DNA from: Pedobacter petrophilus
GTDB taxonomy: Bacteria > Bacteroidota > Bacteroidia > Sphingobacteriales > Sphingobacteriaceae
Length of the DNA stretch: 64,000 bases
Assembly (NCBI RefSeq): GCF_009674725.1
Contig: NZ_WKKH01000004.1
Coordinates: 1 to 64,000, forward strand
Direction of reading: 5' to 3'
Below the pieces are notes generated by a model. That model was given only the letters and a program-made list of their open reading frames with translations. It did not search any database and was not told where the DNA came from. Below are positions 1 through 8,864 of the stretch, one piece after another. Position 1 is the first letter of the stretch, and each line of letters starts with the position of its first letter. Position numbers and translations under genes: made by a program.

Positions 1-121
1 TGCTGGATCTTTTATGCTGAACAAAATTATATCCTGTCAGCAATTCTCAAAACCTATTTATACAAACTTACGATGACGATTTCTTTTAAAACCCATTGCA
101 ACGACCTTCTTATTTTACACG
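1..121. other. Intergenic DNA downstream of the GH31 gene
   Basis: AT-rich stretch after the end of the minus-strand GH31 gene. It holds no open frame worth calling and no clear terminator hairpin. The short string tacgatgacgattt resembles the end of the REP-like palindromes found around 7-8 kb. Confidence 0.4.
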
Positions 122-2569
122 CTAATTGATACTAAAACCAATATTACCCGTATTGTTTCCTGCTGTTTTAACCCAAAGTATTTTGCTTTTTGCATCGTAA
201 TACCATCCGGCATTCTTGTCTAATTCTGCTGCGTTTTGTGCCGCTTTTAATTTATTATTATTTTCCGAAACTGCCACCGGGCTTCCTTCTTTATACCAAT
301 GAATTTTGGCTAAATATCGGTGAATCGCTGGCTTAAATGCTCCTGCTGGTTTCGCTATTTTTAAAACTAAACCGTTACTGCTTAATGATGAAGTGATTTT
401 TGTAATGGAAAAATCACCTGTCTTGTATTTTGAACTCAAATTATCATCCTCGTAAAGATCATATTTAGACTCCCCAAATGGATAAACATCCAATGTAATC
501 ACATCAACGGGCTTTTCACCACTGTAAATCATTTCTGGCTGCATCGGAATAATACTTCCTGCTTTTACAAAAAGCGGAATAGTATCCAGCGGGGCTACCA
601 CATGGCGATAAGTTTTCCCGTCATATTTTTCACCTGTCCAGTAATTGAACCATACGCCTTCGGGCAAATAAACCGAACGGGTGATCGCACCTTTAGTGGT
701 TACCGGAGCCACCATCAAGTTGTCTCCGAACATATATTGATCTGCTATTTCGTAAACGTTTTCATCTTCCTGATGGTTTAAAACCAAGGCCCTCATCATG
801 GGCAAACCGGCTTCATATTGCTGATGCATGCTGGTGTAGAGGTATGGCATTAGCCGATAGCGCAAAAGATCATATTTCCTGAAGTTCCGTAAAGCATCTT
901 CGCCGTAATTCCAGGGTTCTTTATAACCCGGATGATCCATTCCAAAAACCAGGGCAATCGGGCTAAACATGCCGAATTGCACCCAGCGGATATACAATTC
1001 CGGATCTGCCTGATGTTCAAAACCGCCCATGCAATGTGCCCATGAGCCAACGCCAGATAAACCAATGTTTAAACCGGCTTTAATTACCGGTGCGAAATAC
1101 TGCCATTCACTTGGCCAGTCGCCGGCAAAAATGTAAGGATAGCGTTGAATGCCGGAATAACCTTCCCGGGTTTGATTTAACCCCCTGAAACCATTAAATT
1201 TTTCAAACTCCAAAAACGGCGCTTTTGCATAGGCTACAGGAAAAAGATTGTGCAAACGTTCGGCTTGTTTCCCCGTTGGGCCTACCTTTTCGCTTTCATT
1301 TGCCAATGCACCGAAAGCACTTCCTTCATCGGTTTTCAGGAATTTCGCCCCCAGTTTGGCTACACGCATTACGCCGTTATCCCACCACCATTGCGTCGCC
1401 TTTTCATCAAAGAAGTTAACAAATTCGCCGGGTTTTCCATTTTCAGGGTAAGTATAGCCTTTGGCTTGCGCCTGATCTAAAAGGTTTAATTTTTTCGCAT
1501 TATCAAACCTCGGACGAAGGTGCAAACCAACCATTTTATAATTCATAGCATAAATGCTGTCGAACATCCCTTTCGGATCTTTAAACGTTTCCCTCCACTC
1601 GAACGAAGTAGCACCTTTACCGCCAATCTCACCAAATAATCTCCAGGTAGAATCTAACCAAAGTAAGTCGACCGGAATGCCTAATGTCCGGTATTTCCTG
1701 GCGAGCTCAACTACATATTGATCTGATGTTTTTTCTTCGTGCCCCCACGTACCGCCACTATATGTACCCGCATGCAAACCCAGCGCAAACTGCGGCAACA
1801 TAGGCGATTTACCTGTAATTGAGGTATATGAATTTAAAATCGCGGGAAAAGCTGGCCCATAAATAAAGTAATAATCCAGTTCCCCATCTATCGCTTTGAA
1901 ACTGTATTGATCCCTATTCGTCAGCCCCATATCCCACTCTGTGGCAAAAGAATTATGCAGAAAAATGCCATAACCTTTCGTGCTCATAAAAAATGGAACC
2001 GGGCAGTAATTGGCTTCCAGGATATTGTATGCACCAACGGCGTGCGGTAAACCCTTGCCACGGCCCACATTTAATGTTACTTTTTTGAATCTGCGATCCA
2101 GGAAATCCATCCGCTCGCCAAAGCCGAAAAAGTGTTCATCGGGCTGTAGTTTTTTGGTGATGCCAACCTTTGTATTTTCTTTAGAAATTGAACCGTTTTT
2201 TTCGGAAGTAAGCAACTTTCCATTCAGATCATAAACATCAACTTTAAAAGGCGCCTTATTTATTTTGATTAGCAGCTTAGCCGTGCTTAATAAAAATTGG
2301 TCTTTCTTTTCCTCTATAGAGGCCTTTACGTTTTCCCAACCGTATTTAATTACCATCAGGTTTTCGTTGGGCTCAAATTTACCGTTCCAGGTTGCCCTTA
2401 ATCTAAACATTTCCGGTGTGCATAAATCCAGCTTTACCTCACCTTTTGTAGTGGTAAAAGAAATGGCATTCCCCTGCCTCTTAAAACCAGACTTATAATC
2501 GCCTATGGTTTGAGAAAAGGCGGTTGATGACCATAAGATCAACACATAAGCCAAAATTTTATTTATCAT
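122..2569 (-). CDS. GH31 alpha-glycosidase (alpha-xylosidase/alpha-glucosidase-like), exported
   Basis: Retaining family 31 glycoside hydrolase of 815 residues with an N-terminal signal peptide ending near residue 20 (STAFSQ). An N-terminal beta-sandwich (about 25-250) leads into a TIM barrel (about 255-600) and C-terminal beta domains. The family nucleophile is visible as D414 in FLKTDEGS and the acid/base as D484 in FAGDWPSEW. The barrel also shows IPVDLLWLDSTW. It is the last gene of a GH2-GH105-GH31 operon, 30 nt after GH105. The exact sugar (xylose, glucose or galactose) cannot be read from sequence. In this setting it probably removes an alpha-linked side-chain sugar from pectin fragments in the periplasm. 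The stop is TAG at 122-124. Confidence 0.9.
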   Translation of the reverse strand: MINKILAYVLILWSSTAFSQTIGDYKSGFKRQGNAISFTTTKGEVKLDLCTPEMFRLRATWNGKFEPNENLMVIKYGWENVKASIEEKKDQFLLSTAKLLIKINKAPFKVDVYDLNGKLLTSEKNGSISKENTKVGITKKLQPDEHFFGFGERMDFLDRRFKKVTLNVGRGKGLPHAVGAYNILEANYCPVPFFMSTKGYGIFLHNSFATEWDMGLTNRDQYSFKAIDGELDYYFIYGPAFPAILNSYTSITGKSPMLPQFALGLHAGTYSGGTWGHEEKTSDQYVVELARKYRTLGIPVDLLWLDSTWRLFGEIGGKGATSFEWRETFKDPKGMFDSIYAMNYKMVGLHLRPRFDNAKKLNLLDQAQAKGYTYPENGKPGEFVNFFDEKATQWWWDNGVMRVAKLGAKFLKTDEGSAFGALANESEKVGPTGKQAERLHNLFPVAYAKAPFLEFEKFNGFRGLNQTREGYSGIQRYPYIFAGDWPSEWQYFAPVIKAGLNIGLSGVGSWAHCMGGFEHQADPELYIRWVQFGMFSPIALVFGMDHPGYKEPWNYGEDALRNFRKYDLLRYRLMPYLYTSMHQQYEAGLPMMRALVLNHQEDENVYEIADQYMFGDNLMVAPVTTKGAITRSVYLPEGVWFNYWTGEKYDGKTYRHVVAPLDTIPLFVKAGSIIPMQPEMIYSGEKPVDVITLDVYPFGESKYDLYEDDNLSSKYKTGDFSITKITSSLSSNGLVLKIAKPAGAFKPAIHRYLAKIHWYKEGSPVAVSENNNKLKAAQNAAELDKNAGWYYDAKSKILWVKTAGNNTGNIGFSIN

Positions 2570-2599
2570 TATGATTTATTCCGATTGAAATCACCTTTA

Positions 2600-3724
2600 T
2601 TATTTCAGTTTATAAACTTCGGTTCCAGCTAGTAAAAAGCAACCTAGACCATAGTCTTCAAAATCAGGCATGCTGGTATAACTGACCGGCTGTCCGTCTT
2701 TTGGCTCTTTTCCGGTTCCTTGCAGATAGCCTAAGAATCCATTTTTATGAACTGCATCTTTTGTCATGCCTTTCCATGCTTTCGCGATGACAGGCAGGTA
2801 AGTGGCTTTATCTAAAATACCCTGATTTACACCCCAGGCCATGCCGTAAACAAACAAAGCCGTTCCGGAAGTTTCCTTTCCACCGAAGTGATCTGGATCG
2901 TGCAAACTTACATTCCAAAATCCATCAGCCCGTTGCAAGGGTACCAAAGCCTTAATCATTTCATGGTACGTTTTTAAATATTCATCATAACCTATTGCAT
3001 CTTTAGGCATGGTCTCTAATACGCGAACAAATGCCGCAACTACCCATCCGTTTCCACGCGACCAGTAACAATCTTCGCCATTTGGCTCTTTGTAAGGTGG
3101 CACAAAATCTTTATCTCTCCACCAAAGTCCGTCTTTTGCATTATACAAACCCCCGCCTTCTACATTTTTGCTGTGCAGGTACATTTTGTACATGTAACTA
3201 TAGTAAGTGGTGTCGTTGTATACTTTACCCAGCTTCGCAAATACCGGCATCGCCATCTGGAGTGCGTCAATCCAGGTCCAGTCATTCACTTTATCAGATA
3301 AGATCATCAGATCCATCGAAGCTTTGATATCCCTGATCCGCTCTGGTTTTTTGTCGATATTATATAAATCGATGTAGGTTTGTCCGCAGGCCTGGTCATC
3401 ACCGTTACGGGTTCTGATGCCGTTCCTCAATCCCCAATTGTGTTTTTCGCCCCATTGTACGGCATAATCATAATATTCCTTATCAGGATGAATTTGATAT
3501 AAACTCATTAATCCTTCATAATAAACAGCCCTTGTCCAGATGTTGCTTGGCCTTTCCCTATTGGTTACGATAGACTTTCCGGCATCCGGCCATTTGTTCA
3601 TAAAATAAGCATTGGTAGATTTTAGTACTTTCAAAACCGCTTTCTTTTTAGGCAGTTTTTGTGCTAAAAGCGCTTGGGAAAACAAACTGGTAACTAAGGT
3701 AGCGCAGATTATAAATTTTTTCAT
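2600..3724 (-). CDS. GH105 unsaturated rhamnogalacturonyl hydrolase
   Basis: Family 105 (YteR/RhiN-like) (alpha/alpha)6-barrel enzyme of 374 residues that removes the 4,5-unsaturated galacturonate left at oligosaccharide ends by rhamnogalacturonan lyases. A signal peptide (to about residue 21, ALLAQ) suggests periplasmic location. Candidate catalytic acids are D109/D110 in NGDDQACGQ and D153 in WIDALQMAMP. The family block ETSGTALFVYGMAWG is near the C-terminus. It lies between GH2 (27 nt upstream) and GH31 (30 nt downstream) in one operon, and it complements the PL11 lyase encoded at 12-14 kb. Length and motifs match the family; the assignment is firm, the fine specificity is inferred. Confidence 0.9.
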   Translation of the reverse strand: MKKFIICATLVTSLFSQALLAQKLPKKKAVLKVLKSTNAYFMNKWPDAGKSIVTNRERPSNIWTRAVYYEGLMSLYQIHPDKEYYDYAVQWGEKHNWGLRNGIRTRNGDDQACGQTYIDLYNIDKKPERIRDIKASMDLMILSDKVNDWTWIDALQMAMPVFAKLGKVYNDTTYYSYMYKMYLHSKNVEGGGLYNAKDGLWWRDKDFVPPYKEPNGEDCYWSRGNGWVVAAFVRVLETMPKDAIGYDEYLKTYHEMIKALVPLQRADGFWNVSLHDPDHFGGKETSGTALFVYGMAWGVNQGILDKATYLPVIAKAWKGMTKDAVHKNGFLGYLQGTGKEPKDGQPVSYTSMPDFEDYGLGCFLLAGTEVYKLK

Positions 3725-3751
3725 TGCAAATATATGGTTATGTAAGTGCGA

Positions 3752-6694
3752 TTAATTGGTTTTTGGTTTAGGCTTTAATTCATCCGGACTATCTTTGGTA
3801 AAGGTATTGAATTGGATTTTCGATGGACTTTCAAAAATGTCTTTCACGGTATTAAAGGCCACTTCATATTTAGGTTTAAAGTTTTCAGACATCATATATT
3901 GTTGCAGGCTGAAATAAAGCTGCTGTACCGCCGGCGATGCTTTCAAATCCGGAGAAAGGTTAGCGCTGGAAACGATTAATTTTCCTTTGCCCACTCTGGC
4001 TTCCAAAACCAAAGCCAGCCTGCGATTCAAAAACCAGGTATCAATGGGCTGGATAATTGGCCTGAAACCAGGTGGAAAGTCTTCCAGATTCATGGTTTGC
4101 GCTTTATTTACAATTTCCCACCACTGCATATCGCTATGGCCTTCTGTCGGGAAGTTAGCCAGGGCTGGATTCTTCGGATCGCAAAGGATGCCTAAAGTAT
4201 GTGGCGGACGCATCTTAAACCAGGAAGTATTCCAGAAAACAGGCAAAAATGTTTGCACCACTTCTTTCCCTTTTACCACTTTTCCGGCAGCATTTAAAAA
4301 TACATTTCCGCCCTCTTCTAAAACCTTTTTCGCCTGATCATCTAAAATTTCGGTGTAATAAAAATTTGATTTAGCTTTTGGAAGTTCAGCCGGATAAACC
4401 CAAAAATTCCAGTCATTTGCAAACTCAGTTCCTTCAATTGATACCTCCAGATTGAGCTGGGTAGCTTTTTGAATAGCACTTAGTCCAAATTGGATATCGC
4501 CTATCTGAATACAATTGGCCACCGGTAAAGACTTTTGATCGAACTTACCCTTACTTAAAACAGTACCCGAAGCATCTTTAATTACCCATAAAATGGTTGC
4601 ATTTGGAATCGGGGCCTTGCCAAAATGTGCCACTTCTACCGAAGCATTGAGACTTTCATTATTGGTGTAAACAAATTTCGGAACCTTGAGCAAAGGCACT
4701 GTACTGTTGGAGAATCGTTTAAACTCTTTTGCAGTAATGTAACCTTTCTCATCCCAAAAGGCATCCAATACCCCAACTAAAGCAGTTCCTTGCCCTGGGT
4801 AATCATTTAACGACAGTAACTGAAAACCATTGTAATTCGGTGTTCTTAGGGCTTTCTCAATCTCATTTTTATAACACAAGGCCTGTAGTTTCCCTGATGC
4901 CATTAAAAAATCTTTTGCCTGATCTGCCATATCGTGATCAGCCAGATCTTCCTGAAACATTTCGAAATTCTTCGCCCGGTAAACACCGGTATATTTCTTC
5001 ATTTCCTCAAAATTGGGAAAAACGCAATATTGCCCCATTTCATGCGCCACAAAAGGGACTGTAAATTGCTCAATTTGCCTGGCATAGGTAGAGAAACTTT
5101 CTGGTTGTTTGCCCCAGTCTAAACCCCTTGCACCTGCCCGCACCATAAATTCGTTGTTGGGAATTACAGGCCAGCTGCCCCCAACCGAAGCGCCGGTATA
5201 AAGCCTTCTCGAATCTTTTGCCTTCCAGTAATTATTAAATTTGGTTAAATACTCCACCTGTTTACCGCGAGGTTCGTTCCCATAAGCCATCATGCAAAAA
5301 GAGGCATAGTTGCCGTAGCTTTTGGTCATGCGGTTGGTTTCATCATAGATAAACTGATCAATTGGTTTCCCTTCACCGATTGATGAACCATGATTGGCCC
5401 AGCTTGGTCCTTCCGGTTGTAAGTAAAAGCCAACCAAATCTGCAGCAATAAACGCCGCTTCCGGCGGGCACCACGAGTGAAAACGCATGTGGTTTAAACC
5501 ATGCGCTTTCGAAATTTTAAAAATCCTTTCCCATGCGGCAACATCCATAGCCGGATAACCGGTTAATGGAAATTCACAGTTGTTCACCGTTCCGCGCAAA
5601 AACACCGGGCGACCGTTGATTTCGAAACTTCGTCCGACAGCTTTAAATTCCCGCATGCCGAATTGAATGTCTTTCTGATCTTTTTTGCCATCCTTCGAAA
5701 ACAAAGAGGCCGTTAAACGATATAGAGCCGGGTCAAATTCATCCCAGGTGGCAATTTTATCGCCCATAGGCAAATTAATTTCTAACGTGCCTGTACCATT
5801 TTTAATTTCGTAAGGAACAGTTACCGGCTTCACCTGAATGCTGTTTTTCGTATTAAAGCTTTTCGCTGATAAGGTGATTTTCCCTGTAGAAGATACACTG
5901 GCAAGCCCTTTCAGCTCAATTTTTACTGTGGCAGATTTTTTCTTCAAATCGGGATAAACCTGAATATCTTCAAAATAAAACGGTGAGCCTGCCTGAAGAA
6001 ACATTTTCCCAACTACACCATTCCAGTTTCCCTGGGTATGATCGGTTAAACTATGCGAATCCTGACCCACATTGATGGCTTTAATCCGGTTATCAATCAG
6101 GAGTGTAATGGTATGTTTTCCAGGTTTGAGGTTTGCTGGTAATTCGAAATTCTGCGCCACAACGAAAGTAAAAGCTGAACCGATTTCTACCTCATCAATC
6201 CATACCCGCGTTTCTGAATGGGGATATTCTAAAGATAAAATTACTCGCTGATTCTTCCAGTCTGCAGGAATTTCGACATCTTTTTGATACCATGCTGCCC
6301 CGGTATAGTGTTTGGCAGGGGTTAACCAAAATGGGATTTTTAGATTTCCGGGTTTGCGGTATTTCTCCAAACGGGGATGATAGAAATAAGAGCTATCGTA
6401 TATACTTCCTGTCCATTTTGTTTTCAGCGTAATGTCATCGCCTTTAAGATTTTCAGCCATGGAGCCAGGCAGATTAACGGTTTCGGGCAAAGCCGATGAA
6501 TACCATTTTGCCTGTACACCTTCATCCTTGGCATCAATTTTAAATCGCCATTTACCTTTTAAGGAAATAGTTTGGGCAGAGGCATGGGCAGAAAAGAGGA
6601 TTAGCAGGCAAAGTGCAGAAGTAACCCACCTGGTAAACGATGATATTTTTATATACATATTTTTAAACGAATTGAATGCTAAAGCATTCCTCAT
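3752..6694 (-). CDS. GH2 family glycoside hydrolase, large exported form
   Basis: Retaining GH2 enzyme of 980 residues, first gene of the GH2-GH105-GH31 operon. It shows the sugar-binding jelly-roll domain (about 45-235), Ig-like domain (about 240-345) and TIM barrel (about 350-640). The acid/base is probably E474 in MAYGNEPRG and the nucleophile E552 in VAHEMGQY. A long C-terminal extension (about 680-980) is typical of pectin-locus GH2 proteins. The start is ambiguous: M13 (6658) precedes a better signal peptide (MYIKISSFTRW, ending SAHASAQ), so the first 12 residues may not be translated. The substrate could be a beta-galactoside or beta-uronide; sequence does not decide. An 18-bp putative operator lies 47 nt upstream. 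Confidence 0.88.
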   Translation of the reverse strand: MRNALAFNSFKNMYIKISSFTRWVTSALCLLILFSAHASAQTISLKGKWRFKIDAKDEGVQAKWYSSALPETVNLPGSMAENLKGDDITLKTKWTGSIYDSSYFYHPRLEKYRKPGNLKIPFWLTPAKHYTGAAWYQKDVEIPADWKNQRVILSLEYPHSETRVWIDEVEIGSAFTFVVAQNFELPANLKPGKHTITLLIDNRIKAINVGQDSHSLTDHTQGNWNGVVGKMFLQAGSPFYFEDIQVYPDLKKKSATVKIELKGLASVSSTGKITLSAKSFNTKNSIQVKPVTVPYEIKNGTGTLEINLPMGDKIATWDEFDPALYRLTASLFSKDGKKDQKDIQFGMREFKAVGRSFEINGRPVFLRGTVNNCEFPLTGYPAMDVAAWERIFKISKAHGLNHMRFHSWCPPEAAFIAADLVGFYLQPEGPSWANHGSSIGEGKPIDQFIYDETNRMTKSYGNYASFCMMAYGNEPRGKQVEYLTKFNNYWKAKDSRRLYTGASVGGSWPVIPNNEFMVRAGARGLDWGKQPESFSTYARQIEQFTVPFVAHEMGQYCVFPNFEEMKKYTGVYRAKNFEMFQEDLADHDMADQAKDFLMASGKLQALCYKNEIEKALRTPNYNGFQLLSLNDYPGQGTALVGVLDAFWDEKGYITAKEFKRFSNSTVPLLKVPKFVYTNNESLNASVEVAHFGKAPIPNATILWVIKDASGTVLSKGKFDQKSLPVANCIQIGDIQFGLSAIQKATQLNLEVSIEGTEFANDWNFWVYPAELPKAKSNFYYTEILDDQAKKVLEEGGNVFLNAAGKVVKGKEVVQTFLPVFWNTSWFKMRPPHTLGILCDPKNPALANFPTEGHSDMQWWEIVNKAQTMNLEDFPPGFRPIIQPIDTWFLNRRLALVLEARVGKGKLIVSSANLSPDLKASPAVQQLYFSLQQYMMSENFKPKYEVAFNTVKDIFESPSKIQFNTFTKDSPDELKPKPKTN

Positions 6695-6740
6695 ATTTGG
6701 TTAAAGCCACTATTATAGCGTTAAAAATGTACCTGGGCAA

Positions 6741-6758
6741 CCTGTAGTGTCCTGCTCG
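6741..6758 (-). promoter_or_regulatory. Putative shared operator, site A (upstream of GH2-GH105-GH31)
   Basis: The plus strand reads CCTGTAGTGTCCTGCTCG. The same 18-bp pattern (consensus CCTGTRGTNNCCYGYTYR) recurs at 18931, 27565 and 53823, always upstream of a minus-strand gene and in the same orientation. On the sense strand a TACATTTT box (6724-6731), resembling a Bacteroidetes -7 element, follows about 9 nt downstream. This placement fits an activator site. The regulator is not encoded in the window. Confidence 0.45.
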
Positions 6759-6817
6759 AAAAGAATCAGTAGCTCAAAATCGTTTAAACCAGCTTTATAG
6801 CCACTGTAAAATATTTG

Positions 6818-7020
6818 CGACTCTTAACTGAAAGTTCTCAACTGTTAACTGCCGCTATCCAACTGTTAACTGAAAGTGCTCAACTCTTAACGGAAAGTTC
6901 TCAACTGTTAACTGCCGCTATTCAACTGTTAACTGAAAGTGCTCAACTGTCAACTGCCGCCATCCAACTGTTAACGGAAAGTGCTCAACTGTTAACTGCC
7001 GCCATCCAACTGTTAACTGA
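6818..7020. repeat. 29-unit heptad array (period 7, higher-order period 42)
   Basis: 203 bp divide without a single indel into 29 heptamers, mostly CAACTGT, TAACTGA/TAACTGC, AAGTGCT and CGCTATC/CGCCATC. They alternate as two 21-bp blocks, giving a 42-bp supra-unit. Because 21 is a multiple of 3, the array fakes an open frame with a 14-residue LLTESAQLLTAAIQ repeat, which I do not regard as a gene. It lies in the long gap between the two minus-strand pectin operons. Confidence 0.9.
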
Positions 7021-7029
7021 AACTATAAA

Positions 7030-7247
7030 AAGATTGCTTCACGTGATCGCTCAAGCTCCGCTTCCGTTCGTAATGACGATTTTACGCATAAAAGATAGAT
7101 CCTGAATCAAGTTCAGGAAGACGCGCGATGATATTACGAATAGATTGCTTCATTTCGCAACGACGATTTTATTTTAAACCCGCGAGCATCTTTTATTTTA
7201 CAACATAGGTTCTGAAATAAATTCAGAATGACGATTTACTGATGGCA
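7030..7247. repeat. REP-like palindrome fragments
   Basis: Contains several copies of short palindromic modules: tcctgaatcaagttcagga (7100-7118), ttctgaaataaattcagaa (7210-7228), and half-elements agattgcttc...gcaacgacga / gtaatgacga. Such modules are typical intergenic REP/BIME-type elements of Bacteroidetes genomes. No coding frame is credible here. Confidence 0.6.
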
Positions 7248-7252
7248 CCCTC

Positions 7253-7500
7253 GCTATCTACGCCATGCTATCCGGCCTAGGAGATGATGGAAGGAGAAGC
7301 AGTTGAAAACCGTTCCCACTAACTTTAAACACCCACCGAACCAAGGCAGCGCACATTTGCCGATTCTTCATCGGTACTTGTGCTGCCGAAACAGGTTTTC
7401 GAATGGCTTATCCAACATCAGATCCAAGCCTTGATTTTTGTCTCTTTTCATCAAGGAAAAGAGAAAAGCCCTTCGGCGGCCAGCCGAGGCAAGCCAGCGC
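7253..7500. repeat. Long direct repeat, copy A
   Basis: Positions 7253-7438 match 7670-7856 almost base for base (offset 417). Both contain the strings gctatctacgccatgctatc, gatgatggaaggagaagcag and gatccaagccttgatttt. A second matching block, 7464-7500, corresponds to 7943-7980 (cggccagccgaggcaagcc). Spacing between the two blocks differs between copies. No transposase or open frame is associated. Confidence 0.8.
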
Positions 7501-7559
7501 AGCGGTCAAATGATTAATAAGCCTTCAGTTAACAATGAAGACTTTTCGCATAAGAGATA

Positions 7560-7650
7560 GGTCCTGTTCTGAAATGAATTCAGATGACGCCAGGTTCAGG
7601 AAGACGCGTGATGATATTACTAAATAGATTGCTTCGTGCCTCGCAAGGAC
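7560..7650. repeat. REP-like palindrome fragments preceding copy B
   Basis: The stretch carries ttctgaaatgaattcaga and caggttcaggaagacgcgtg. It also carries agattgcttcgtgcctcgca, the half-element seen in REP-like palindromes elsewhere in this window (for example 36395-36515). The same modules precede copy A, so the whole module order appears duplicated. Confidence 0.55.
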
Positions 7651-7669
7651 GACTTTTTGAGGGCACAAC

Positions 7670-7980
7670 GCTATCTACGCCATGCTATCCGGCCTGGGAG
7701 ATGATGGAAGGAGAAGCAGTTGAAAACCACCCCCACCAACTTTACCCCCTCACCCCACCAAGGCAGCGCACATTTGCCGATTCTTCATCGGTACTTGTGC
7801 TGCCGAAATCAGGTTTTCGAATGGCTTATCCAACATCAGATCCAAGCCTTGATTTTATTCATTTGCTGTTTATGTTTTTATTTGCATTCATGAGCTCGCA
7901 GAAATGCTCGGTTTTGTTACTTTTTTGATCAAGCAAAAAAGTAAAAGCCCTTCTGCGGCCAGCCGAGGCAAGCCAAGCGC
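7670..7980. repeat. Long direct repeat, copy B
   Basis: Second copy of the element at 7253-7500, with about 90 percent identity by eye over the first block. It carries a roughly 60-bp insertion between the two conserved blocks. The apparent open frame across it (about 114 codons) is discarded because the same sequence in copy A does not keep the frame. It ends 12 nt before the stop of the CE12 gene. Confidence 0.8.
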
Positions 7981-7992
7981 GATGACGATTTA

Positions 7993-8787
7993 TTACTTCA
8001 AATAACCTTTAAGTTTACTCGACTTTATTGCTTTCAAACCCTTAACAACCATTGCGGCATTCATTTTCGCCCCTACCTCATTCGTATGGGTATGATCTTT
8101 TTCAGTAAAATAGTTTTGCACGTCGCTTGCCGGTAACACCGAATACTTATCTTTAATCAATTGATTCAGCGGAACAAAGTCTGCTTTTTCTGCTTTGGCC
8201 ACTTCCTGCGCCCAGCCTGCGTAGCGGTCATCCACTAAAACCACTTCCCCGTCTTTTACAGGATTGCGTGGAATGGAGGAACAAATTACCGGAATAGCAC
8301 CTTTAGCCTTCACATCGTTAATAAATTTACGCATATACCGGCCGTACGTATAAACCACCTCCTGCTTTTTCTTAATCGGGTTAAAAGTATCTTTACTTTC
8401 CATTCCAATTCCTCCAATGGTACCACGGGCGCGGGCCGTATCATCCAGCGGGCTGCTATCATTGTGGCCAAACTGCATCATCACAAAATCGCCTTTTTTA
8501 ATTTTCACCAGAACAGCATCCCATAAGCCATTGGTTTGAAAAGTTCTGCTGCTGGTTCCACCCAGTGCATCATTTTCAATGTTAATTTTATCTGTGTTGA
8601 AGAAATCGCCGATAAAACTTCCCCAGCCCCACAAAGAACCGTCGCCTTTTCCCTTTCCATTTTTAACGGTAGAATCGCCGATTAAGAAGAGGGTTGGTTT
8701 TTCTTTTTGTTTAAAGAGTATGCAAGATGAAAACAGGAAGAATGCACCAAGTAAAATGATGCTGAAACAGGTTTGATTAGATTTCAT
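7993..8787 (-). CDS. CE12 rhamnogalacturonan acetylesterase, lipoprotein
   Basis: SGNH/GDSL hydrolase of 264 residues resembling RhgT/YesT enzymes that remove O-acetyl groups from RG-I galacturonate. Block I is IGDSTVKNG (nucleophile Ser), block V is QFGHNDSS and the Asp-His pair lies in KDHTHTNEVGA. The N-terminus ends in a lipobox (LFSSC, Cys22), so unlike its neighbour it should be membrane-anchored. It is the last gene of the GH95-MG2-PL11-GH2-CE12-CE12 operon and follows the other CE12 by 77 nt, with a strong palindrome between them. The two genes look like diverged tandem paralogues. Confidence 0.9.
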   Translation of the reverse strand: MKSNQTCFSIILLGAFFLFSSCILFKQKEKPTLFLIGDSTVKNGKGKGDGSLWGWGSFIGDFFNTDKINIENDALGGTSSRTFQTNGLWDAVLVKIKKGDFVMMQFGHNDSSPLDDTARARGTIGGIGMESKDTFNPIKKKQEVVYTYGRYMRKFINDVKAKGAIPVICSSIPRNPVKDGEVVLVDDRYAGWAQEVAKAEKADFVPLNQLIKDKYSVLPASDVQNYFTEKDHTHTNEVGAKMNAAMVVKGLKAIKSSKLKGYLK

Positions 8788-8816
8788 AGAATAATATTTA
8801 TAGGATAAATTTCTCC

Positions 8817-8847
8817 AACCTCTTAGGTTTTAAAAACCTACGAGGTT
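8817..8847. repeat. Palindrome between the two CE12 genes
   Basis: Near-perfect inverted repeat: arms AACCTC..AGGTTTT and AAAACCT..GAGGTT. It lies inside the operon and could act as an attenuating or mRNA-stabilising hairpin. It also resembles dispersed Bacteroidetes palindromic repeats. There is no following T-run, so it is not called a terminator. Confidence 0.6.
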
Positions 8848-8864
8848 TAATAACGTTTAACAAT

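Noticed and set aside
6818..7020. CRISPR array
   Set aside because: The units are 7 bp and contiguous, with no spacers and no cas genes nearby.
6815..7105. 96-codon plus-strand frame with a repeated LLTESAQ/LLTAAIQ pattern
   Set aside because: It is the direct read-out of a 7-bp repeat with 21-bp blocks. It has no promoter, no domain and lies in a repeat-filled gap, so treated as non-coding.
7584..7928. 114-codon plus-strand frame
   Set aside because: It lies across duplicated REP-like DNA, and the equivalent frame is not kept in the first copy at 7253-7500.
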